From Nitrospira sp. (GTDB lineage: Bacteria > Nitrospirota > Nitrospiria > Nitrospirales > Nitrospiraceae): a stretch of 7,032 bases of DNA. This document shows positions 1 through 5,341 of this stretch, one piece after another (position 1 is the stretch's first letter; each line of letters starts with the position of its first letter). Location: contig SWDL01000208.1 of assembly GCA_005116795.1 (NCBI GenBank), forward strand, positions 1 to 7,032, in the 5' to 3' direction. The notes under the pieces are model-generated. The model was not told where the DNA came from. It did no database searches and was given only the letters and a program-made list of their open reading frames with translations. The position numbers were made by a program, and so were the translations under genes.

Positions 1-225
1 CAGAAGGCGCCGACACTGCAACAGCTCTCCAAGGCTCGGGCTGAGAGTGTGGCCAAGGTGCTCACGGCCAACAGTGGCGTGAAGAGCACGAACGTCGTCA
101 CGGTGGGAGCCGGCGCCGCGCATCCGGTCGCCAGCAATGCCACGCCGGCCGGCCGACAAAAAAATCGGCGTGTGGAGATCGCGGTGGCCCCGCGCGTCAC
201 CGTCGCGCAGGCCGAGACTCAGTAA
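1..225 (+). CDS. OmpA/MotB-family C-terminal domain protein (3' end only)
   Basis: Frame 1 is open from the window edge to a TAA at 223-225, giving the last 74 residues of a longer protein. The fragment has the second half of an OmpA-like peptidoglycan-binding domain. A helix with LSKARAESVAKVL is followed by a strand with VVTVGAGAAHPVASN, then the family hallmark AGRQKNRRVEIAV, where the Arg/Asn residues contribute to peptidoglycan contact. In this family the domain binds the diaminopimelate stem of peptidoglycan from the periplasmic side and anchors an outer-membrane barrel, lipoprotein or motor stator. A short tail (PRVTVAQAETQ) follows the domain. The N-terminal part that would separate OmpA, Pal-like and MotB-like proteins is outside the window, so no gene symbol is given. 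It is followed closely by a hairpin, so it is probably the last gene of its transcript. Confidence 0.85.
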   Translation, partial: QKAPTLQQLSKARAESVAKVLTANSGVKSTNVVTVGAGAAHPVASNATPAGRQKNRRVEIAVAPRVTVAQAETQ

Positions 226-237
226 TCGGTCACCTCG

Positions 238-274
238 GATGTGGGCCGGCTCCTGAGAGGGCCGGCCCCACATC
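238..274 (+). terminator. GC-rich hairpin, probable terminator of the OmpA-like gene
   Basis: The left arm (238-250, GATGTGGGCCGGC) pairs with the right arm (261-274, GCCGGCCCCACATC) over 13 base pairs with a single bulged base, around a 10-base loop. It begins 12 bases after the stop codon. The downstream tract is pyrimidine-rich (CTCTCTTGCTTC) but not a pure T run, so intrinsic termination is likely but not certain. An mRNA-stabilising 3' hairpin is the alternative. Confidence 0.65.
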
Positions 275-434
275 CTCTCTTGCTTCGGACTCTTTCCCTT
301 CCAACGAGTGCCTATTCCTACTCGACTCCAGGCCGCGGTCTTCTGAACGCCGGAGACGCTGCGCTCAACGGACTCGAAATATTTGCGGCGTTCCGGTATT
401 CTCAGACCGTCAGGTGAGTCAGTGGCTCATCAGC

Positions 435-448
435 GAGGGAGGGGAGAG
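435..448 (+). promoter_or_regulatory. Ribosome binding site that sets the nitroreductase start
   Basis: A purine-only run, GAGGGAGGGGAGAG, directly precedes the ATG at 449. The core GGAGG (438-442) is 6 bases from the ATG. The same frame extends upstream to a TTG at 383, but that adds 22 residues with no family similarity and lacks a comparable site, so 449 is the preferred start. Confidence 0.85.
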
Positions 449-1063
449 ATGGCCTTGGAGAAACCGGCAGAGACGCAGTACCCAATCCATGATCTGATCC
501 GGCGGCGGTGGAGTCCGCGCGCCTTCGCCGGTCGACCGGTGGAACCAGAGAAGCTGGGGAGTCTTCTGGAAGCGGCGCGGTGGGGTGCGTCATGTTTCAA
601 CCAGCAGCCGTGGTTTTTCATTGTGGCGAAACAGGATGAGGGTGATTCCTTCAACCGTTTATTGAACTGTCTGGTGGAAGGGAATAGGGCCTGGGCGCAA
701 CGGGCCCCCGTGCTCATGCTCTCCGTGGCCAAGCTGACCTTCGACGAGGGGGGCCAACCCAATCGGCATGCGCTCCACGATGTCGGGTTTGCGGCCGGAA
801 CCCTCTGCCTCCAAGCCACGGCGCTGGGCCTCGTCGTCCACCAGATGGCGGGGTTTGACATGGGGAAGGCGCGAGAGACTTTCAGAATCCCGGAGGGGTA
901 CGAGCCGGTGGCCGCGATCGCGCTCGGCTATCAGGACGAGCCAGGCGTTCTCTCAGACAAGCTGCAAGCCAAGGAGCGGACCCCTCGGACCCGAAAGGAA
1001 CTGTCCGGATTTGTCTTTTCAGGAACGTGGGGAAACCGCGCGGCCTTTTTGAAATCGAAATAA
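449..1063 (+). CDS. Nitroreductase-family FMN-dependent oxidoreductase
   Basis: This 204-residue protein has the usual size and order of motifs for the single-domain nitroreductase fold. An N-terminal helix with the FMN-phosphate-binding pattern RRRWSPRAF (residues 18-26) is followed by helix LGSLLEAARWGAS, the isoalloxazine-side loop CFNQQPW (49-55), a central helix starting HDVGFAAGTLCLQATALG (110-127), the strand VAAIALGY (154-161), and a basic C-terminus ending in FVFSGTWG (188-195), common in this subfamily. Members are cytosolic homodimers that bind FMN and use NAD(P)H to reduce nitro compounds, quinones or similar acceptors. The real substrate cannot be read from sequence. It stands alone on the plus strand, 223 bp after the OmpA-like gene, and converges on the synthetase gene with 22 bp between stop codons. 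I could not identify a convincing promoter in 275-434. The family call is secure; the physiological role is open. Confidence 0.93.
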   Translation: MALEKPAETQYPIHDLIRRRWSPRAFAGRPVEPEKLGSLLEAARWGASCFNQQPWFFIVAKQDEGDSFNRLLNCLVEGNRAWAQRAPVLMLSVAKLTFDEGGQPNRHALHDVGFAAGTLCLQATALGLVVHQMAGFDMGKARETFRIPEGYEPVAAIALGYQDEPGVLSDKLQAKERTPRTRKELSGFVFSGTWGNRAAFLKSK

Positions 1064-1085
1064 GCTCTTTGGGAGGAGAACCTCG

Positions 1086-3842
1086 TTAGCGAATCTGGGG
1101 CCGAGAGGAGTCCAGCGGCGCAACATGAATTCTGGCATCGGCGATCCGGCAGCCCTGCCCCGGTGCAAAGGCGAAGATAGGATTCAGATCCATCTCGCTG
1201 ATCTCGGGAATCTCCTCGACCAGCCGAGAGATCCGTAAGAGCACCTCTTCCAATGCCGGGATGTCGGCGGCGGCATGGCCCCGATATCCCTCGAGCAGCC
1301 GGAATCCTTTGATCCCCCGGATCATCTCGCTGGCCTCGCGGTCCGTCAGCGGACCGATCCGAAACTGCACGTCACCCAGAATCTCGACGTGAATCCCCCC
1401 GAGACCGAAGGCGATCAGCGGGCCAAAGAGGGGATCCTGCGTGACCCCGACCATCACCTCGACCCCGCCTGAGATCATCGGCTGCACGATCATCCCCTCC
1501 ATCGCAGCTTCCTGGTGTGTCTGCGCCAGTCGTTGATGGAATTCCTCAAAGGTCTGTCGCACCTCGGTTTCCGTCTGCAGATTGAGCCGCACGCCGCCGA
1601 TCTCGGTCTTGTGGACGAAGCGGCGTGACGCTAGTTTCGCGGCCACCGGGAAGCCGAGGTTCCTGGCGAGTTTCATGGCCTGCTGGGCGCTTGCCGCCAC
1701 ACCGCCGGCGGGAATGGGCAGACCTGCGGCCAGGAGCATCCGTCTCGCGTCGTCGGCCGACAGCCATCCTGCTCCGTCTCGAGCGAGGGCCGTTCGGCAC
1801 AGGCTGCGGCACTGCGCCAGGTCCATGTTGGGAAATTCCGGGGTGCGTCCCGGCGGGAGCGCCAGCCATTCCGCGTAGGCGGCCATCTTCCCCAATACGA
1901 TCGGGGGCATTTCAGGCAGTGCATAGGTGGGAACTCGGGCCTGCTGGAGCACGTCACGCCCCCCGCGATCATATTCGGATATCCAGCAGGCGATCACCGG
2001 TTTGGCTTGGCCCGGACCTGTCGGCCTGGTCAAAAGACCGTCGCAGAGGCCTCGGGCCATTTCGGATGTATCCGTGGAACTGATGGAGACATAGATCGCG
2101 ATCACGGCGTCCACTTCGTCCGAATCCATGAGCGTGGCGACCGCCCGCCGATACTGGTCAGGAGTGGCGGACGCAATCAGGTCAACAGGATTCTTGACGC
2201 CGGCAGTGGGAGGGAGAAACGCCCGGAGCGCCGCGTTCACATTCGCGGACAGTTCGGGCACGGTGAGTCCCTGGTCTTCACAGGCATCGGCGCAGAGAAT
2301 GGCCGGCCCTCCCGCATTCGTGATGATGCCGACGCGTCTGCCGCGCGGCAGCGGCTGAGTCGCCAGGGCCGTTCCCAGGGCGAACATCTCATCCAGGGTT
2401 CTTGCCCGGATGACACCGGCTTGATGAAACAAGGCATCGACGGCCCTCTCGCTGGCCGCCAGGGCGGCGGTGTGGGAATCCGCGGCCCGACGGCCGGCCC
2501 GCGAGCGCCCGGCTTTCAGGGCTACGATCGGCTTTCGTTGGGCCACACGCCGCGCCAGTTTGGCGAAGCGACGAGGATTTCCGAACGATTCCAGGTAGAG
2601 CAGAATCACATCGGTCTCCGAATCATGTTCCCAATATTGCAGCAGGTCATTGCCGGAGATGTCGGCGGTATTCCCGATGCTGACGAAGGAGGAGATACCC
2701 AAGTGCAAGCGGCGCGCCGTTGAGAGAATGGCCAGCCCCAGCGCGCCGCTTTGTGACGACATGGCCACGCGTCCGTGGGGAGGGAAGGCGGCCCCGAATG
2801 TGGCATTGAGTCGGACGAAGGGATCCGTATTGACCAGACCGAAACAGTTTGGCCCGACCATGCGCATGCCGGCTTGACGCACGTGGGCCACCAGTTGGTC
2901 TTGCAGCGCGCGACCTGCCGCGCCGGTCTCGGCAAACCCCGCGGTGATCACCACGAGCGCCCGCACCTCTTTCGCGGTGCAGTCGTGGACGACCGTCATC
3001 ACGGCGGCGGCCGGAACGGCGATAATGGCCAGATCGACCGGGCCCGGGATGTCGCGAAGGGAGGGCCAGACGCGGAGTCCCTGAATCTCGACGGCGGAGG
3101 GATTCACCGGATAGATGTCGCCTTGGAAACGGGAGTCGAGTAGCGTCTCCAGCAAGCGGTATCCGATATGGGCCGGATCACGGGACACCCCGATGACCGC
3201 GATGGAACGGGGATGAAAGAAGGGACGCAAGGAGGCGACGGTCGCGATGCGGTCCCGGACGTCCTTGCGCTCCACGCTGAACGGGGTAGGGAGCGCAGAC
3301 AGTTCCACCTCCATGTGGCCGTTCCCAAGGCGCTCGGAGATCTCATAGCCGGACCCTTGAAACACCTCGCGCATGGCGACGTTGTCGGCCTGCATCACCG
3401 CCCACAATCGGACAAAGCCGTGGCGAACGGCCAGCATGGCAATGGCCTCCAGCAGCAGCGTGCCGAGCCCTTTCGCCTGAAACTCGTCGGCCACGGCGAA
3501 TGACACCTCTGCCGTTCGTGTGTCCCTGGCGGCGTAGGATCCGACGCCGATGATGTGCAGGCCGTCGTCGATGAACCGAGAGGCCAGGAGGGTCTGCTTC
3601 GTGTGCGGCTGAGCGCGGTCACAGAGAGAGGCAATCTCCTGCCGGGAGGGAGGGGCCTGAGAGAAAAACCGGAACTGTCGTGCCGCGGGCGACAGATGTG
3701 AGAAGAAGTCCTGGAGCGCGGCTTCATCGGCGGGCTGAGCCGGACGGATGAACGTAGTCGTCCCGTCGCGCAGGATCGCCGGTCCGGCCGGTGGACGACC
3801 AGACGCCTCAGGGACCACAGGAACTGGGGGATTCCGGCTCAT
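1086..3842 (-). CDS. GNAT acetyltransferase fused to NDP-forming acyl-CoA synthetase (Pat-like, GNAT at the N-terminus)
   Basis: The protein has 918 residues. Residues about 22-183 form a GNAT domain: AEVSFAVADEF, with Glu112 at the place of the catalytic Glu in Pat enzymes, then the acetyl-CoA-binding QAKGLG (122-127) and QADNVAMREVFQGSGY (151-166). Residues about 205-340 form a CoA-binding Rossmann domain (SIAVIGVSRDPAHIG, 213-227; VGPNCFG, 329-335). Residues about 355-490 form the succinyl-CoA-ligase-like domain, with SSQSGALG (362-369) and DSHTAALA, where His457 aligns with the phosphorylated His of ADP-forming acetyl-CoA synthetases. Residues about 690-912 form an ATP-grasp domain, with HKTEIGGV (His744, the second shuttle His) and EMDLNP (883-888). 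Known relatives either make acetate and ATP from acetyl-CoA or acetylate lysines of acyl-CoA synthetases. Both activities look possible here. The ATG has no clear Shine-Dalgarno site and lies inside the upstream 53-codon ORF, which suggests translational coupling. It is the last gene of the operon. No terminator is evident after its TAA. Confidence 0.95.
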   Translation of the reverse strand: MSRNPPVPVVPEASGRPPAGPAILRDGTTTFIRPAQPADEAALQDFFSHLSPAARQFRFFSQAPPSRQEIASLCDRAQPHTKQTLLASRFIDDGLHIIGVGSYAARDTRTAEVSFAVADEFQAKGLGTLLLEAIAMLAVRHGFVRLWAVMQADNVAMREVFQGSGYEISERLGNGHMEVELSALPTPFSVERKDVRDRIATVASLRPFFHPRSIAVIGVSRDPAHIGYRLLETLLDSRFQGDIYPVNPSAVEIQGLRVWPSLRDIPGPVDLAIIAVPAAAVMTVVHDCTAKEVRALVVITAGFAETGAAGRALQDQLVAHVRQAGMRMVGPNCFGLVNTDPFVRLNATFGAAFPPHGRVAMSSQSGALGLAILSTARRLHLGISSFVSIGNTADISGNDLLQYWEHDSETDVILLYLESFGNPRRFAKLARRVAQRKPIVALKAGRSRAGRRAADSHTAALAASERAVDALFHQAGVIRARTLDEMFALGTALATQPLPRGRRVGIITNAGGPAILCADACEDQGLTVPELSANVNAALRAFLPPTAGVKNPVDLIASATPDQYRRAVATLMDSDEVDAVIAIYVSISSTDTSEMARGLCDGLLTRPTGPGQAKPVIACWISEYDRGGRDVLQQARVPTYALPEMPPIVLGKMAAYAEWLALPPGRTPEFPNMDLAQCRSLCRTALARDGAGWLSADDARRMLLAAGLPIPAGGVAASAQQAMKLARNLGFPVAAKLASRRFVHKTEIGGVRLNLQTETEVRQTFEEFHQRLAQTHQEAAMEGMIVQPMISGGVEVMVGVTQDPLFGPLIAFGLGGIHVEILGDVQFRIGPLTDREASEMIRGIKGFRLLEGYRGHAAADIPALEEVLLRISRLVEEIPEISEMDLNPIFAFAPGQGCRIADARIHVAPLDSSRPQIR

Positions 3843-3969
3843 GCGTCGAACGTCCGGCGAAACCGGCGCACCCCATGAGGAAGAGCAGCGGCGCCGCGGT
3901 TATGACGGCCAGCAGGGACGAGAAGACGATGGCCCTGTCCTGGTCCCGGCCTCGCCATCGCCTCCTCAT
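3808..3969 (-). CDS. Small putative membrane protein or lipoprotein (53 aa), coupled to the universal stress gene
   Basis: This short ORF fills the gap between the universal stress gene and the synthetase gene. Its ATG overlaps the upstream TGA as ATGA (3969-3966), and its own TGA lies 35 bp inside the synthetase gene in another frame. The product begins MRRRWRGRDQDR, a strongly basic stretch, then has about 21 hydrophobic residues (13-33, AIVFSSLLAVITAAPLLFLM plus Gly), then Cys34 and a polar tail rich in Pro and Ser. This is the pattern of a single-pass membrane segment with a cytoplasmic N-terminus. LMGC (31-34) also resembles a lipobox, though Met at -2 is unusual. By hand count about 84% of codons before the overlap end in G or C, as expected for coding sequence in this genome and unlike the competing frame at 3839-3958. 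No Shine-Dalgarno site is visible, so initiation probably depends on coupling. I do not recognise a family; existence is likely but not certain. Confidence 0.6.
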   Translation of the reverse strand: MRRRWRGRDQDRAIVFSSLLAVITAAPLLFLMGCAGFAGRSTHEPESPSSCGP

Positions 3970-4826
3970 GCGCGGATGATTAGGATGGGATTGGGTGTGA
4001 AATGCGTGAGGGTGTGTGAGACGCTCCCCAGAAGGACACGTTCGACTCCGGTGCGGCTGTGAGAGCCGACGATCAGGAGGTCATGTTTCTCGGCCTCGCC
4101 CGCCACCAGGTCGGGTGGGTCACCGGTCAGCACCTGGGTGGTCACGGCGTGGCCGGTGGTTGTCAGCTTCTCGGCTGTCTCCTGCACAAGATCATGACCG
4201 GCTTGCAGCGCGGTGCGGTGCCACTGCTCCAATTGGGGCACGGCGATCCCGCCGGGGACCCTCAGCGGAAGGACGACGTGGAGCAGGGTGAACTCGACCG
4301 GCGTGGTAAACGGATGCGCGGCCAGCCAACGCACGATGCGCGCGGCGTCATCACGGTGCTGAACGGCGACGAGCATGCGCCGTGGGGATTCCATGGGTCG
4401 TTTGACCAGCAGCATGGAGCAGGAGGAGTGGAGGAGGACGCGATGGGAGACGCTCCCCAGCAGGGCCTCCGAGACCCGCCCACGACCTCGCGGTCCCATG
4501 ACGATCAGGTCGGCCGAGGCTGCGCGGGCCGCCTCGATGACGATGGTGGCCGGAGAGCCGCATTCGCACAGGCGTCGCACCTGTGACACCTGTGCAGGAA
4601 TCAGCGCGGCGGTCCGGTCCAACAATTGCTCGCCGGACTCTTTCATGGCCCGACGGAACTCGTCATACCCCTGGAGGTTCATCGCCTGCGCCACCACGGG
4701 ATGTTCCAGGAATCCGAGGTTCACCGCGTGGACGAGCGTCACCTCGGTTGGAGCAAAGAGGCGCGTGGCCTCCTGGACGGCATTGAACGCTTGATCGGAC
4801 CAATCGACTGCGATCACGATGCGCAT
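3966..4826 (-). CDS. Tandem-domain universal stress protein (UspA family)
   Basis: The 286-residue protein contains two USP domains, about 1-142 and 149-286. Domain 1 starts MRIVIAVDWSDQAF and carries the full ATP-binding pattern G-x2-G-x9-G-S (Gly111, Gly114, Gly124-Ser125, in GPRGRGRVSEALLGS). Domain 2 starts RRMLVAVQHRDDAARIV and has the same loop with Ser257 where the middle Gly is expected (GSHSRTGVERVLLGS, 254-268). Domain 1 therefore looks like a nucleotide-binding USP. Domain 2 may bind less well; this last point is inference. USPs are cytosolic stress and energy-state proteins, often dimeric, and two-domain forms mimic a dimer in one chain. The ATG at 4826 is preferred over an in-frame GTG at 4841 because GGGAGG lies 4 bases upstream of the ATG. 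The stop overlaps the next ORF (ATGA). The gene follows the cupredoxin by 33 bp and precedes the GNAT/synthetase, a plausible acetylation partner. Confidence 0.95.
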   Translation of the reverse strand: MRIVIAVDWSDQAFNAVQEATRLFAPTEVTLVHAVNLGFLEHPVVAQAMNLQGYDEFRRAMKESGEQLLDRTAALIPAQVSQVRRLCECGSPATIVIEAARAASADLIVMGPRGRGRVSEALLGSVSHRVLLHSSCSMLLVKRPMESPRRMLVAVQHRDDAARIVRWLAAHPFTTPVEFTLLHVVLPLRVPGGIAVPQLEQWHRTALQAGHDLVQETAEKLTTTGHAVTTQVLTGDPPDLVAGEAEKHDLLIVGSHSRTGVERVLLGSVSHTLTHFTPNPILIIRA

Positions 4827-4830
4827 GGGG

Positions 4831-4836
4831 CCTCCC
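4831..4836 (-). promoter_or_regulatory. Ribosome binding site that sets the universal stress protein start
   Basis: On the minus strand GGGAGG lies 4 bases before the ATG at 4826-4824. This supports that ATG over the in-frame GTG at 4841, which has no purine-rich leader. Its first base is shared with the 3' arm (minus-strand reading) of the inverted repeat at 4836-4856, so a hairpin there would sit right against the site. Confidence 0.7.
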
Positions 4837-4856
4837 GTCACGAGTGAGGCGTGACG
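4836..4856 (-). repeat. Perfect 7-bp inverted repeat between the cupredoxin and universal stress genes
   Basis: CGTCACG (4836-4842) and CGTGACG (4850-4856) are exact reverse complements around a 7-base spacer. The element lies between the cupredoxin stop (4860-4862) and the universal stress gene's ribosome binding site. As RNA it would form a 7-bp stem with a 7-base loop; as DNA it could be a small operator. No T run follows, so it is not an intrinsic terminator. A processing or stability hairpin inside the operon, or translational modulation of the next gene, is the most plausible role, but this is inference. Confidence 0.5.
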
Positions 4857-4859
4857 CGT

Positions 4860-5300
4860 TCACGCCGCCGGAATTTCGAGCAGGTAGAGCTCGCCCTTCA
4901 CCTGTGGATGCAGATCGCACCGGAACGAGTAATTGCCGGTCCTCTCCGTCGTAAACCGGAGCACGAGGGTTTTCCCCGGATCCACATAGAAACCCTCGAT
5001 ACCCTTCCCATAGCTCAGGATCCCTTCGCCTTCCGCATGGACCAACATGTTGGCCAGCATCGGTGAGGTGAAGCCGTGCCGCACAATGTCCTGGTTGCGG
5101 ATGATCACCACGGTCGGGGCGTGCAATCGGACCGGGGTCGGCTGGCTCAACAGAAATTGAGAATCCCGCACGATGATCTCGATCCGTTGCTCTTCGGCCA
5201 CGTCGCGAGAGACCTCGGCGCCGCCGGACACAGAGAGAAAGGTGGCCACCCCCACCATCGTGAAGATGAAACAGCTACGGAAAAGACGCTCAGTCATCAT
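4860..5300 (-). CDS. Exported cupredoxin-like protein lacking the usual axial methionine
   Basis: The 146-residue protein begins with a signal-peptide-like segment: basic MMTERLFR, hydrophobic SCFIFTMVGVATFLSVS, and a small-residue region ending GGA near residue 28. The mature part is a single cupredoxin beta-sandwich domain with IEIIVRDSQFLL, VVIIRNQDIVRHGFTSPM and the C-terminal loop YSFRCDLHPQVKGELYLLEI. Likely copper ligands are His75, Cys128 and His131. The axial ligand position that often holds Met in CxxHxxM has Val134. Cupredoxins carry electrons or hold copper in the periplasm, and similar stand-alone domains occur near respiratory genes. Without Met the site could be a three-coordinate, high-potential type 1 centre, or could have another function. 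The start is supported by AAGGGAGGA (5306-5314) 5 bases upstream; a second ATG follows directly at 5297. The gene lies 41 bp after the HAD-ATPase gene and 33 bp before the universal stress gene. Confidence 0.92.
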   Translation of the reverse strand: MMTERLFRSCFIFTMVGVATFLSVSGGAEVSRDVAEEQRIEIIVRDSQFLLSQPTPVRLHAPTVVIIRNQDIVRHGFTSPMLANMLVHAEGEGILSYGKGIEGFYVDPGKTLVLRFTTERTGNYSFRCDLHPQVKGELYLLEIPAA

Positions 5301-5325
5301 CGGAATCCTCCCTTGAAAATGTCGT

Positions 5326-5340
5326 GGGGGCGCATCCCCC
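5326..5340 (-). promoter_or_regulatory. GC-only hairpin just after the HAD-ATPase stop codon
   Basis: GGGGG (5326-5330) and CCCCC (5336-5340) flank a 5-base loop, starting 1 base beyond the TAA at 5342-5344 on the minus strand. A TTTT run follows 6 bases after the stem in the direction of transcription. The stem is short for an intrinsic terminator and the next gene's ribosome binding site begins 11 bases after the stem, so partial attenuation or mRNA processing is more likely than a full stop. Confidence 0.35.
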
Positions 5341-5341
5341 G

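Noticed and set aside
305..324. Short inverted repeat CGAGT/ACTCG upstream of the nitroreductase
   Set aside because: Only five base pairs around a 10-base spacer; expected by chance in a region of this length and not tied to a visible promoter.
383..448. Upstream extension of the nitroreductase from a TTG codon
   Set aside because: The 22 added residues are not part of the nitroreductase fold, and a strong ribosome binding site directly precedes the ATG at 449.
1064..1085. Possible bidirectional terminator between the convergent nitroreductase and synthetase genes
   Set aside because: Only a 4-bp stem (GAGG/CCTC) is visible and there is no T run on either strand. Termination here is not supported by the sequence.
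2007..2723. A 238-codon plus-strand open frame opposite the acyl-CoA synthetase gene
   Set aside because: It is antisense to conserved synthetase domains, Arg/Gly-rich and without recognisable motifs. It is a GC-driven shadow.
3839..3958. A 39-codon minus-strand ORF beginning ATGGCGAGG after AGGAGG and ending in an ATGA overlap with the synthetase start
   Set aside because: The AGGAGG is only 2 bases from the ATG, the product is Arg/Pro/His-rich without a recognisable pattern, and only about 56% of its codons end in G or C. The overlapping 53-codon frame has a coherent hydrophobic segment and coding-like composition.
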